This document shows positions 1-11,039 of a stretch of 64,000 bases of DNA, one piece after another. The notes beneath the pieces were generated by a model. It was not told where the DNA came from, ran no database searches, and saw only the letters and a program-made list of their open reading frames with translations. Source of the stretch: Motacilla alba alba (Eukaryota > Chordata > Aves > Passeriformes > Motacillidae); NCBI RefSeq assembly GCF_015832195.1, contig NC_052032.1, positions 4,160,618-4,224,617 on the forward strand. Direction: 5' to 3'. Every line of letters starts with the position of its first letter. Position 1 is the first letter of the stretch. Made by a program: the position numbers and the translations under genes.

Positions 1-69
1 GCACTGTGGTGGATGGCTGGAGCAAAGGCTGGGATGCAGCCTGGGAGGGAAGAGAAACTGTGCTGGGAA

Positions 70-343
70 AGGCAGGATGGGCAAGGCTTGCTTCCAACTG
101 AGAGTGTTTGGATTAGAGATTGGGAATAAATCCTTCCCTGGGAGGGTGGGCAGGCCCTGGCACAGGGTGCCCAGAGCAGCTGTGGCTGCCCCTGGATGCC
201 TGGCAGTGCCCAAGGCCAGGCTGGAGCAGCCTGGGACAGTGGAAGGTGTCCCTGCCATGACAGGGGGTGGAATGGGATGGGCTTTAAGATCTCTTCCAAC
301 CCAGGCCAGTCAATGATGCCTGAGGATCATAGAATAGCAGGAT
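70..343 (+). mobile_element. CR1 LINE, 5'-truncated 3' end
   Basis: This is a sense-strand 3' terminal fragment of a CR1 non-LTR retrotransposon. It shows the diagnostic order GCCCTGGCACAGGGTGCCC, then CTGTGGCTGCCCCTGGAT, then GGAAGGTGTCCCTGCCATG, ending in ATCATAGAATAG. CR1 copies are normally truncated at the 5' end by incomplete reverse transcription, which fits the short length. There is no coding capacity. The left boundary is soft because similarity fades before position 70. Confidence 0.9.
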
Positions 344-1887
344 GGTCTGCTGAAGCCTTTCTGCTACCGTGTCACTGGATTGTGAGGTCTCCTTTAACTG
401 AGTGGTGTAACATTCTGCCTCTCAAAGGATGCCTCGGGGATCTGTGCCATCCTCCCTGTCTGTCCTCTCTGTCTCTCACAGGGACTGAGTTGCTGCTGTC
501 CCAGGGCTCCAGCAGCATCACAGACACTTGTTCTCTCTGGCCTGCAGCAAACACTTCCCTGTAATTCATGGGATATCTGGGAGTGAAACAAATGCCATGT
601 GGAGCCCCATGGAGGAGCTGCAGCTGAACATCTGGATGGTTTTAAGTGCAAGAACAAGCACGGATTTTACAAACCTCCCAACCCAAAATTTCCCTCACAG
701 AGTTCTGCCTAAAAACAAGTCCTGTCAAGGGGTTAAGGAGGGAGCAACACAAGGATGTGTCGTGGAAACGTGCTGTGATATTTCCCACAGCATTTACGTA
801 GCAGGCATTGTTGATCTCTGGATCCACACGGGAAAGTTTTGCCACCTGTCTTAGTCATAGTGAGCTAATAGTGAGTCCCCCTACCCTTCTGTCTGAAATA
901 AGGTTTTTATACCCCATGAAAAGCCATGATGCTGTCTCTGTCTCCTGTACCAGTTTCTCCTGATTTACGCACAAAAGCTCCATGTCATTGCAGGGTGTTA
1001 TCATTTACTATTTCTGACTTAAGACTTCTCAGTCCTCACCACTTCATTGCATGACTTGGTCTACAGCTCTTCAGAAAAGAGATAGAAGAGGGAGTGTTTA
1101 AAATTTATTCTTGTGTTTTGTTTGTGTTTAAGGAGAAGTTACAAAGTGCTTTGTGGTCTGATTTTTTTCCCAACTTGATTTAATCTCCTTTTCTAGTGAA
1201 AACCCTGACATTAAAACAGATCCATTTCCATCAGAGTAAGTAACTTCCATTAGGTGTTTACATCCTTAAAAATATTCTACATTTAAATGAATGCCTTGTG
1301 ATGCACTGAAAAAAAAAAAAAGTCTTTAGCGGGAAATTCTCATTTATTTTTAATGCCGAGTCCCTAAAAAGCCAGACTTTGAAAGGAACAAAGGACTGAG
1401 TGGAAGTAAAATGATATGTGTTCTTTCTGAATCACTCTGATGCAGACATAAAGCAATCCCACAGCCAGTTCCAAACAGACCTGTGCTATTCCATGCCACG
1501 TGCTCTCCAGGAAGCAGTTTAGCTTGGTTTATATTTTCTTCTCTTTCCTGGGTTGTGAACATGGGTGGCCATGAGCCTGACCTGGTGGTCCACAGGCCCT
1601 GCTGAAAGCCCTTTTTTATCCTCTGGGATTTTCCTCAGACCAGCAGTTCTGTGAGAGGGAACCACCCTTGGGGACTGGGATGGATCCCATGGAGACTCCT
1701 CAGACCTGGGAGCCCTCACACCCCTGGGGGAGGCATTATTTTCCTCCTGGGTATCCCTGAGTTACCCTTTGGGTGAAGAGCTGTGACCTCCTGGGTGTCC
1801 TGGGTAGAGAGGCCTCCCCTGCGTGGGTGGGTGCAGCTTTGGGACACGGTTCTTGCTCCGTAGTAACCCCATCCCCAAGATGTTCAC
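344..1887. other. Gene-free stretch, mostly unique
   Basis: I recognise no gene or repeat here apart from an A-run at 1309-1321. A short splice-bounded segment at 1197-1235 is the only item of interest: it follows a pyrimidine-rich tract ending CTCCTTTTCTAG and is followed by GTAAGT. It is reported as a finding, not called as a gene. Confidence 0.5.
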
Positions 1888-2050
1888 CAGACCTGTGATT
1901 CTTCCCAGAGTGGTGGAGTCAGCACCCCTGGGTGTGTTTAACAAAGCCTGGATGTGGCACTGGGTGCCAGGGTTTAGTTGAGCTCTCAGGGCATGGTTTG
2001 GATTCAATGATCTTTAAGGTCTCTTCCAACCCAGTGATTCTGTGAATTCC
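1888..2050 (+). mobile_element. CR1 LINE 3' end, older subfamily
   Basis: The sequence runs from a degenerate AGAGTGGTGGAGTC block through GGATGTGGCACTGGGTGCC to CAATGATCTTTAAGGTCTC and CCAACCCAGTGATTCTGTGA. This order matches the CR1 3' end of the subfamily type whose tail reads GATTCTGTGATTCTGTG. It is in sense orientation, 5'-truncated and diverged. The start is approximate. Confidence 0.75.
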
Positions 2051-3909
2051 CTGTTACTGGTTGTCGCAGTGGCCACCCTGCTGTTCATTAGCTCAGGCCA
2101 TTGGTTTGGTTGTGAATTAGTTTGAGTTTATGTGTTTATTTGAAGTTGTTCCCATGTACCTCAGTGACAATGAGTGTCCGCAGAGCAATCCTTTCCCCGC
2201 CATGCAGAGGGAATTATTTCTCACCCCACTCTTGCTCAGATGCACAAGTAACCTGCACACAGCTCAGGCACAGGGAATGGGCATCCTCTTCCTGCTGCTC
2301 TCCTTCCACAGGCCTGCAGCAAATGCAGAATTTCCATCTCGTTCTGGCTCTCCCACACCTTATTCCCAGCCCTGACCACAGAGAAGCTGTTCCCACCCTC
2401 ACCACTCCATCCTGGACACACTTTGCCTGCTAACCCTTTATCCAGCAAGGTTGTTCACACAGCCAGGTGCCGATTGCCTCCACCAGCCCAGAAAAGCTCC
2501 CCTATGCCAATTTCTCCCAGCTGCAGTCTCCATCAGTGCCACTGACTCCTTCAAACACAGCACCTGCAACCCCCCAGCCACGCTTCCCTGCCTCTCCTGC
2601 TTCACTCCACCTACTCCCTCAGCCTCCCAGCCATCCCTGTGGTGGCCCCCTAAAAGGATTTTGGTGCCCAAGTGATGCTGCGCTCCCTTTCCAGCCTCTC
2701 TGCTCTTACATAAGGCTGGGTGCTGGGTGCATGAGCCATCCCTGAGCACATAATGGATGCCGCATTTGCCTACGCTCGCTGTACTTCCAGTCTCTACATC
2801 AGTGCTTTGTAAAGCCCTTTGGGATACTGGGAATGTGAAAGACTCTATAAAAAACCCAAAGCCTATTCTATTCTAGAACAGTGCTTTTAAGTCCTTTTAT
2901 CACAGAATGAGGCAAGGGTTGAATTGAGCCCAAAAATAGCAATTTAAAGTTTTCATGAAAGACTAGAACAGTGTATGTTTGGTATATTTTAACATAATCT
3001 GAGAAAGCTAAGTGCACTAAAAGCATTCCACTTATTTGTGGGTGGGGATCTGGAAAGGAGAGGGGGAAATATATGTACTCGTTTTTTCTTTGGGAGTGCT
3101 TTTCATACAGAACCTGACAGAGATCTACCAGGAGGACAAAAGGGAAGGGTAGAAAAACACCCCCAGAAAGGCCTCTGATTGTATGGATTCTAGAAGATAG
3201 TGGCCTTCTTCTGCTGTTTGAGTGTGGAGAATTATTTGGGATGTGATCTGGAAGAACACAAGGGAGAAGGCTTTGAGTTACACCAAAGTTCTAAGGTTCT
3301 GAGTTAAACACAGTCATTGGTGGGATTGGCAAAGAGGCGGCTGTCAGCGGGTGCCAGGGGTTCAACCAGGGCATGGGGATCCAAGGGCAGGCAATAGCAG
3401 ATGGCACTGGAAAAATAAAAGCAGGAATCAGCCAATCCAGAATGCAGGCAGTTGCCTCCAGCAGGGCATGGGACATTGCAGTGGGATCCAGGACAAAGAA
3501 GAAAAGGGGATCTGGAGTGTCAGGATTTTGTGTCCAAGCCCATTTCATATCTCCTCTCTTGCCATCCCAGGTCAGCTCTGAACATGGACACCAGAACAGC
3601 CCCCATCATGGCTGGATAATTTATTGTATGGACCTGTCAGATAAATCCAACACAGTCTGGAAGAACCTAGAAGTATCCTCTCGTGCCACTTCCTCAAACT
3701 TTGCTGCTTTGACACATTTTGGCAACAGTAGGTATATACTGATAATAATTTGGGGTCTTTGCTAGAGGCATTTCATAGTACCCACTGCATACATAGAAAT
3801 TTCCCAAGGAGTAAATGTGTGTGGTAAAGCCTCACTAATTAGTTCTTGCTGAACTCACCAAGTTTAGTTTGGTTTTAATCTGTTTAGTCACTTTTCTATT
3901 AGTGTAGCC
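2051..3909. other. Gene-free stretch with a possible ancient SINE relic
   Basis: Mostly unique. Positions 2790-2860 contain GCTTTGTAAAGCCCTTTGGG followed by a degenerate 'ctctataaa' block. This resembles the 3' part of old amniote SINEs of the MIR/CORE type, but the match is short and from memory. The open frames across 2122-2750 overlap on both strands with no splice or codon support, so none is called. Confidence 0.45.
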
Positions 3910-4365
3910 CTAACTTTCAGAATCAAAACATTTTATGATACAGAGTCAGAGAGGCTTTGCTGAAGCCAAGCCCATCAATGTGATTATCAGTTCAACTTGG
4001 AATCTCCCCAAATAATTAAATCAGGCTTATTTGATAAAACCTATTTTCCATAAAATCATGTTGACAGTCATTAATTCTATTCCTATCCCTTAATTCTTTA
4101 TTAATTGGTTCCTCTATTAGCTCTTCCATTATTTTCACTGCATTTATGTCAGGATAAATTAGCAATCCAAAGTAACGTATAATCCCATACAGTGAGTTTT
4201 ATTTTTAATGTCACATTGTTATCAGACCATCCTGTTACCTGTAACTTTCATATTATTTATGACTTTTATTTGTATTTATGGGTTAGATATCTTCCAAACT
4301 GTCTCTTGATTTTAAGTACCCAGACAGGTCTATAATAGTTGTTGTTCATCTACTGGTGAACTTAA
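3910..4365 (-). mobile_element. Ancient CR1-type LINE, reverse-transcriptase region (relic)
   Basis: Read on the minus strand, positions 4155 down to 3915 match the amniote CR1 ORF2 pattern. CCTGACATAAATGCAGTG is followed by AAAATAATGGAAGAGCTAAT, AATTAATAAAGAATTAAGGG, CAACATGATTTTATGGAAAA and then a decayed 'YLDFSKAFDTV'-like block near 3935-3965. This is the part of reverse transcriptase upstream of the FADD box. Frames are broken, so it is an inactive relic. Similarity seems to resume at 4319-4365 (ACAGGTCTATAAT) after about 160 unrelated bases, which may be a later insertion. Confidence 0.72.
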
Positions 4366-4511
4366 ATGATCTCTTCACCTTCCTTGCCATCAGCAGTTTT
4401 CAGTTCAAAGGTTGTGTCCCAGCCAGATCAACTTCTCAGCTGGCTGTTTGCCAAAGTCTTTCAGCTGATTTATCCTCTCTCTGTGGAGATCTCCATGCCA
4501 TGTAAGCCTGG

Positions 4512-4685
4512 TCTTCTCTTCCTTCTCTTCCTTCTCTTCCTTCTCTTCCTTCTCTTCCTTCTCTTCCTTCTCTTCCTTCTCTTCCTTCTCTTCCTTCTCT
4601 TCCTTCTCTTCCTTCTCTTCCTTCTCTTCCTTCTCTTCCTTCTCTTCCTTCTCTTCCTTCTCTTCCTTCTCTTCCTTCTTTTCCT
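4512..4685. repeat. 9-bp minisatellite (TTCTCTTCC)n
   Basis: About 19 nearly perfect head-to-tail copies of TTCTCTTCC. The last copy and the flank decay to TTCTTTTCC and TTTTTCC. The period of nine keeps all frames open, which creates artificial Leu-Leu-Phe or Lys-Arg-Arg repeat peptides on the two strands. The strict pyrimidine/purine strand bias makes it a triplex (H-DNA) candidate. Confidence 0.97.
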
Positions 4686-4735
4686 TTTTCCATTCTTCAC
4701 TTCCTTAAAAGACTTTCTTTTCCAATTAGTGCACC

Positions 4736-4760
4736 TTTTTTTTTTTTTTTTTTTTTTTTT
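4736..4760. repeat. Poly(T) run
   Basis: An uninterrupted run of 25 T lies just downstream of the pyrimidine minisatellite. I see no retropseudogene structure or target-site duplication around it. Confidence 0.97.
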
Positions 4761-5257
4761 AGAACATCTCTTTATCAGCTTTGGTTATCAGCCCCTGGCC
4801 TGTTTTACATTCCTGGAGAGCTGGGTGGGGTAGGGAGAAGCTCATGGATTCCCAGGACTGAATTTAGCACTTGTGGATTCCTCCCTCTTGAAGAGGTCCT
4901 TCTCCTGCAGCCTGCAGCCAGAGGGGATGCTCATACACAGAGCTAGCTGCTTGAGAGCAAATTCTGTCTTTTTGATGGAATTTTGATGCCTCTTATCTTC
5001 CAGATCTCAACTGTGATAGACACAACTATTCCTGTGCCTCACTTCCTCCACACACTCTGTGCACATCAGCTGCCTTGATTTATTTCTAAACCTAGACACA
5101 AAAGCTCTCTGAAACCTGCTCAGGTCCTCTTGCTTTTCCAAAAATCATCAGAGCTTTCTTCTGCTAGAGATGTTATTTTTGTCTCAGAGATAAAGAGTAG
5201 AGGTATTAGCTCTACAGCATAAAACCTACTGGGAAATTCTGGGATTCCAGAGGACTA
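4761..5257. other. Gene-free stretch
   Basis: No gene, RNA or repeat recognised between the poly(T) run and the next CR1 copy. Confidence 0.5.
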
Positions 5258-5685
5258 CACCAGCTTGTAAGTCCTGTGAGGAGGAGCTGGGGAAGATGGA
5301 GTTCTTTAGCCTGGAGAAAAGGAGGCTCAGGGGAGACCTTCTCACTCTCTACAACTCCCTGGCAGGAGGGTGGAGTCAGGCAAGGATTGGTCTCTTCTTC
5401 CTGAGGACAAGTGACAGGACTTTGAGGACATTGTCTCAAGTTGTGCCAGGGGAGGTTCAGGTTGGACATTAGGAGGAATTTCCTCACTAAAAGGGTGTTC
5501 TGGCATTGGGAACCAATTCCAAACCTCCCAAACCAGAGAGGTTTGGAGCTCCCATCCCTGGTGGTGTCCAAGGAAGGCCTGAATGTGGCACTCAGTGCTC
5601 TGGGCTGGTGACAAGGTGGAAATTGGTCAGAGGTTAGACTTGATGATTTTGGGGGCAATCAAAACTTGATGATTCTGTGATTCAT
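5258..5685 (+). mobile_element. CR1 LINE 3' portion
   Basis: A sense CR1 fragment. The ordered blocks are GGAGTTCTTTAGCCTGGAGA, AGGCTCAGGGGAGACCTT, GTTCAGGTTGGACATTAGG, GAGGTTTGGAGCTCCCATCC, TGAATGTGGCACTCAGTGC and a tail GATGATTCTGTGATTC. The blocks cover the end of ORF2 and the 3' UTR. It is 5'-truncated, non-coding and moderately diverged. Confidence 0.92.
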
Positions 5686-7045
5686 ACTTTGAATTACAAA
5701 TCAACCTAAAGCTCACTTCAGGCATCCTCTAAACCTTTCCTAGAGCCATCTCTTTATGCTGCAGTTTACAAACTAATGCTGAATAGAATTCCCTTTTTTC
5801 CATTGTTATTAACAGTTTGTCATCTCTGCTTTACCATCCCAAGCTGATTGTATATTGGAACAGCTTGATACTTTTGCTAGGGTTTGCTTTATCCATTACA
5901 TACTTTAAAAACCATCTTTATTTTCTTTGGCTCTGCCAAAGATGGATTTTCCCCTGGTATATTTTGTCTATATTAAAACATGTTATGTTTAAAAGAGCCA
6001 ATAGGCAGTTCATTTCAGATGTGGATTCCTGCTTTCATATAACAGTAATCATCATCATAATAAAAATATGGGGAAATAGCACTTATGTATTTTTATTTCC
6101 CTTGTCACTGCAGGTCTCTGTACAATATTGTTCAATGCTATTATCTTGGTTAATTTTTAATATCACAAGCACTAGTTTCTACTGTTTCCCCACAGTGATA
6201 TGTCCAGAATCTTAGAATATTCCTTTTCCATTATTTTCCCCTAATCATGACCTTACATTTTACTCCAGTGAAGTTTTGCCACATCTACACTGTTTTAATT
6301 GAGGGCAAAACTTGGCCCTTTGACATCAATGGAATTATAGTAGAGATTAATCTATTCCACTTAGAGCATAAAATCTTTCCTTGTAAATCAATCCCTCCAG
6401 TCCCTAAATCATCTCTGAAGATGTTCTTTGAGCTCCCTCCAAGTTGTCAATACATTGTTGATGCTGAGATACTCAGAACTGACTGAATGTTTGTCTCGTT
6501 GAGCCCAGAGGGAGAAAAAAAAATGACCTCACTTGACAAGAATTTATATATATCCTAAATAACCCTGTTCTCCTGTTATTTGCTGCCATATTAACCTGAT
6601 GTACTAATGTGTGATTTATTCTTATCCTCTCTGAATAATTCACTTCCTGAATAGCTGCAATTCAGGTGGTTTGTATTGGTTCATGTTGTTGTGCAGCTCA
6701 GATGTTGCTGCCTCTCCTGATTCCAGGCTGACCAGCTGCTTTACTATTTTTGCACTTAGGCTTTTTGCTGATTTTTCACCTTAGACAAATAACCTTCCCT
6801 TTTTGGCTTCACCTCCAAAATGAAGCTAATAATGTGGCCAGGCTGCACTTTGCAATTATGGCTTAGCATGTTTGCATTTTTAAAAGAAGTTTGGGGCTCC
6901 CCATGGGAAGCATTATGACTCTAGCTACTTCCCAGTGCTCTCAGAGCCAATCCAAAGTTTATTTAAGTATATAATGACTGTTTAATTGATCTGGTCTTTC
7001 AGTGCCTTTGTCACCATGTTCCTCTCCCCTTGTGGGCACACGAGA
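5686..7045. other. AT-rich gene-free stretch
   Basis: An AT-rich segment with no recognisable gene. The 132-residue frame at 5817-6215 is hydrophobic and Phe/Ile-rich, as expected from T-rich DNA, and lacks splice or family support. The 6247-6486 segment could be an old interspersed repeat, but I could not place it in a family. Confidence 0.45.
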
Positions 7046-7625
7046 CATTGGCTGGGACAGAGTCAATTTTCTTCTCAGTAGCTGGGCCCAGTGCTGCATT
7101 TTGGGTACAATGTGAAAAAATATTGATAACAAACTGATGGCTTGGTTGCTGTGGATTCCCTAAATCCAGGATTTTCAGCTTTTCATGCTCTGCCACTGAG
7201 GAGGTGCACAAGCTGTGAGGGAGAACGGCCAGGACAGCTGACCCAAACTGTCCAAAGGGACACTCCACACCCAGAGCTTCTTGTCCAGTAGAGAAACTGA
7301 GAGGATTTGGCTGCAAGGGGCTGATACTGCTCAGGGATGGGGTGGGCACTGGGCAGGGGGTGGCGAGCAGTTGTGTTGGACAGCACTTGTTTTTTCTTGG
7401 GTTTTAATTCTCTCCTTCTCTTGTTCATTATTATTATTATTAGTAGTAGTAGTAGTTGTTGTTGTTGTTGTACTTTTATAATATTTTACTTTGTGTCAGG
7501 TATTAAACTGTTCTTAACCCATGAGTTTGTTTTTTTTTTCCAATTCTCCCAATCCCACTCTGGTAGCAGGGGATGGAGTGAGCAGCTCTGAGGTTCTTTG
7601 TTGCCAGCTGGGGTTAAACCAGACA
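7046..7625 (+). mobile_element. Solo LTR of an avian endogenous retrovirus
   Basis: The pattern is that of a common avian LTR. It starts TTGGCTGGGACAGAGTCAAT, passes through CTCTGCCACTGAGGAGGTGC and CAGCTGACCCAAACTGTCC, and has a trinucleotide block at 7426-7470. An ATTAAA poly(A) signal precedes AACCCATGAGTTTG, and it ends near CCAGCTGGGGTTAAACCAGA. No retroviral gene lies on either side, so it is a solo LTR left by recombination between the two LTRs. The first bases appear lost or diverged and I found no convincing target-site duplication. The family name is not assigned. Confidence 0.85.
7426..7470. repeat. Compound trinucleotide microsatellite
   Basis: (ATT)n, (AGT)n and (TTG)n blocks of about five copies each run in succession. 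They lie inside the solo LTR, where related copies typically carry an ATT-rich stretch. Confidence 0.9.
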
Positions 7626-9229
7626 AGGGCCAAATCCTTGTAGTGTAAATCAGCACCCATCTTTTAACACTGCCTGAGGAACTGCCTGGCTCCATGGCTC
7701 ATTAGCTGCAAGCCTTGTTGAACGGGTGAGACTATTTATTCTCTTTCTTTTATTTTTTCTATTATTTTAACATTTCCATGATTTTTCCGTGTTTTCCATC
7801 CTACTTGCAAGCCTTGCTTGGATGAGCCCAGCCCCAGACTGTCTCTCCTTGGCTGGCTAAGTCAGACAGTTTTATTTCTGCTGCTCATGGTCTTTTTTTA
7901 AGCTGAGTGCCAGAAAGCACTGAGGTGAGCAGGGTGAATGGGCTGGGAAGTGGGAGTGGTGAAACAGAGGAAAATTCTGGGACTTCTCTTTGAAAGAGCA
8001 GTGATGAAGGTTAAGCTGGAGCCAGCTGGCCCTGCTGGCTGGCTCTGCTGATAGACAGAACCTTTATCAAGTGTCAGCAAAGACATGTGACATTTATCAC
8101 CGTGGAAAGCCGGATGCTGCTGCTCTGACAGAGTTATTCAGCACACGCCATCTCTGCTGCACCAGTTCCCTTAATGACACCATTTCTCCCTGAGACTGGG
8201 ACAGCTCTTCCTCCTCCTCATCTCTGCTTCTCCCTCAGCTTCCTTTTGATAGCTTTCCCTCCATACATTTTCTTTCCTTTTTTTTTTCTTCCTTTTTTTT
8301 TTTTTTTTTTTGCGCCATTCCCTGTCATTCCATCCATTTTCCTTTTGTGCCTGTTCTTTCTGCTCCTTTCCAGCACTTCACCCTTTTCCTCTGCCTTTCC
8401 TCCCTTTTTTTTTCTCTGCCCAAACAGCCCAGGAGAGCCCCACCAAACCCCACATCCTCAGGCTGGCCATGGTGTGACTGCAAAAGAACAACTTCCAGCC
8501 TTGGCTTATAAAACATTCCAGATCACTCCAGGTCACAGGGCAGCTACCTGTCAGCTGCTGCTGGTGAGATTCCTGCTAAAAGGCTGGGATTTCTTCATCA
8601 ACAGAGCTAAACCCTTTTCCAGGTACATTAGGGCTGGGACGAAGCACTGGCTGCAGCGAGCTGCTCAATGGGAACAAAGGAGATGTGAGGCCCTGCAATT
8701 AAGTGATTATGCAAATCTGAACAGGGATTTCGTTTTAAAGCATTTTCCAGCATGAACATGATGTGATTGCAGGAGACATGTGAGCCATCCCCATAGCCAA
8801 GGAGCAGGGCTGGCCAGCCCCTACGGAATGCACACCTGGGAATAAGTGAGCCAGTCACTGGATGTCACCATTGAGCTGCAGAAATGTGGCTTCGAGTTCA
8901 TTATTCATCTGCTCTTTAAAGTACTGAGTTTTTAAGGGAAGTCTCTGCTGCTGGCAGCCCTTGGGTGAGTCAGCACCTTGCTGGGGACTGGACCTTTTGC
9001 TGGGACTCAGCACTGGTGTCTTATCCCTGAGTAGGTGGAGTCAAAAATCTCATCCTGGAAGGGACCAGAGGAACCAGGGACCACTCTGAATTTTGTGAGC
9101 TGAGTTTGGAGATGGTTGGGTGAATGTCCTGAGAACACAATGACTCAGAGCCCCGCAAAAGTGTTCCAAACTCTGCAGCATTTACTCAGTGGAAGGTGGA
9201 GGCTCCACCAATAATATTTGAATTTTGGT
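7626..9229. other. Gene-free stretch with T-rich tracts
   Basis: T-rich low-complexity DNA lies at about 8270-8420, including long T-runs at 8279-8311. The 193-residue frame at 8174-8755 is driven by this tract, with Phe and Pro runs, and is not a credible gene. The remainder looks unique. Confidence 0.5.
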
Positions 9230-9768
9230 GAGAACCCACCCCCAGAGCTGCATCCAGCTCCGGGGTCCCCAGCACAGGAAGGACATGGAGCTGTTGGAGC
9301 AGGTCCAGAGGAGGACACAAAGTTGATCAGAGGGATGGAACAGCTCTGTCGTCAGGAAAGGCTGGGAGAGTAGGGAATGTTCAGCCTGGAGCAGAGAAGG
9401 CTCCAGGGTGACCTAATTGTGACCTGCCAGTTGTTGAAGAGACTACAAGAAAGATGGAGAGAGACTCTTAACAAAGGCCTGGAGTGACAGCACAAGGGGA
9501 AGTGGCACAGAGAAGAGGTCTAGATTACAGATTTAGAAGAAGTCCTTCCCTGTGAGGATGGGGAGGCCCTGGCACAGGGTGCCCAAAGAAGCTGTGCCTG
9601 CCCCTGGATCCCTGGAAGTGTCCCTTGGCTTTTCCCGCACTTGACCAAGGCTGGATGGGGCTTAGAGCAACCTGGGATGGTGGGAGGGGTCCCTGCCACA
9701 GCAGGAGAGTTGGATCTGGGTGATTTTAAAGGTTCTTTCCAACTCAAACTCTTCTAGGATTCTATGAT
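9230..9768 (+). mobile_element. CR1 LINE 3' portion (about 540 bp)
   Basis: A sense CR1 fragment. It begins near CAGAGCTGCATCCAGCTC, continues through GGACATGGAGCTGTTGGAGC and GTTCAGCCTGGAGCAGAGAA, and then into the 3' UTR with GGCCCTGGCACAGGGTGCCC. The tail is CTAGGATTCTATGAT. It covers the end of the ORF2 coding region and the whole 3' UTR, with frames broken. About 22 extra bases at roughly 9624-9645 split the usual GTGTCC-CAAGGC junction. Confidence 0.93.
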
Positions 9769-10151
9769 ATTAGTATTGCACAAAGTCCCTTGAGCTTCAC
9801 AAAAGAGCTGAGAGCAGAACTACCCAGTTGGACACTCAGCACCAGAAGGATTTGGTGACCTTACGTACAACTACTGCCCAGAGAATGAGAGCTCCAAACA
9901 GAAGGAAAACAGAATAATTTTCACTTAACTGGAAATGTTCAGTTGTTTCTAGTCTCTTAGGCTGTTATGTAGGAAATTATCTCTGATGATCCAATTAGTA
10001 GAATGGAATCGGGATCTGCATGGGACTGAGAATGTACTCAGAGCATAGATTAAAAGAAAATTGTGTATATCTATTAAAAAAAAATTGGTGGGGGGAGGTG
10101 AATAAAATGCAAAGAAAAGAGAGATCCTTTCCCAGGTTCTCCCCCAAGAAA
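9769..10151. other. Gene-free stretch
   Basis: No gene recognised. There is a short A-run at 10076-10084. Confidence 0.5.
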
Positions 10152-10262
10152 TTATAGAATCTCCTGAGTTGGAGGAGAGCCAAAAGAATCACTGAGTCCA
10201 GCTCCTGGCCCTGCACAGGCCACGCCAACAATCCCACCATGAAAGGCCATCCAAGGACTGAT
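10152..10262 (-). mobile_element. CR1 LINE 3' end (short, antisense)
   Basis: On the + strand the blocks TATAGAATCTCCTGAGTTGG, AATCACTGAGTCCAGCTCC, TGGCCCTGCACAGGCCACGC and CAACAATCCCACCATG are the reverse complement of a CR1 3' UTR. A young-looking tail is absent and the copy is short. Confidence 0.8.
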
Positions 10263-11039
10263 TAGATCATTCCCAAAACCACAAAAACTAGCAAGACTTC
10301 ATTGCTGAACCCACTTGACAAGTGTTTGGTGAGTCTTAGGATAAATAACTCACTTGCTACACACAAGTCTGGACACACACTTGGATGTGAAATTGCTGAG
10401 GGACTCTGTTAAATATCTGTGATTTTTGTGGGGTACTGGTCATTCTTGTGTGAGCTCAAGGCTGTGCTGCTTGGAGAAAATCCAGTCCAGTGGAGGAGAA
10501 GGCAGTGAGAGGAGGGGCTGAGCAGAGCACTCATAGCAAAAGGGAGGAGAAAAAGAAGGGACGGGGAGCACTAATTTAGCACAAAATCAAGATGTTGAGA
10601 GCCCGATTAATTGAGGTACCAGGAGAGTTGGAGGAATAGAAAATCTTTAATTGCCTGTTCACCAATGTGAAGATTCTGGGTAGGAAAGGAGGAATAGGAA
10701 TTCCTCACATAAGAGCACAAATTCGACCTACTTTGGTGCTACTGAAGCCTGATGGGAAGATTTGCATGAGTGGAATGTTAAAAGCGCTGGTTACGATGTC
10801 TTCAGCAAGAAAAAACAGGCAAATAAAAGTAGGAGGACAATATTCTTATGTCAAAAATGGCATTTCATGTTTCTGAGTCTCTGAGATCTCAGAAGTAAGT
10901 AATCTGAATTAATATTCTCACAAATAAAAAACAAATCAGGTCCTTTCTGCTACCCACTGCAGACCAGAGAGAAACTTGATTTCTTGTCTGGCTCTTTACA
11001 CACCTCTCTGCTATACATAGAAACCAAAAGACTTTCATC
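10263..11039. other. Gene-free stretch
   Basis: No gene recognised. The part from about 10640 may belong to the same ancient LINE as the segment that follows, but similarity is too weak to assert. Confidence 0.4.

Noticed and set aside
4512..4685. CRISPR-like regular repetition
   Set aside because: Repeats are directly adjacent with no spacers; a simple minisatellite in a bird genome.
4366..4833. 155-residue Leu-Leu-Phe repeat frame, and Lys/Arg or Glu/Gly/Arg repeat frames opposite
   Set aside because: Pure translation of the 9-bp minisatellite, whose period is divisible by three.
8174..8755. 193-residue + strand frame
   Set aside because: The first half is Phe/Pro-rich sequence from a T-rich tract and the second half has no recognisable domain.
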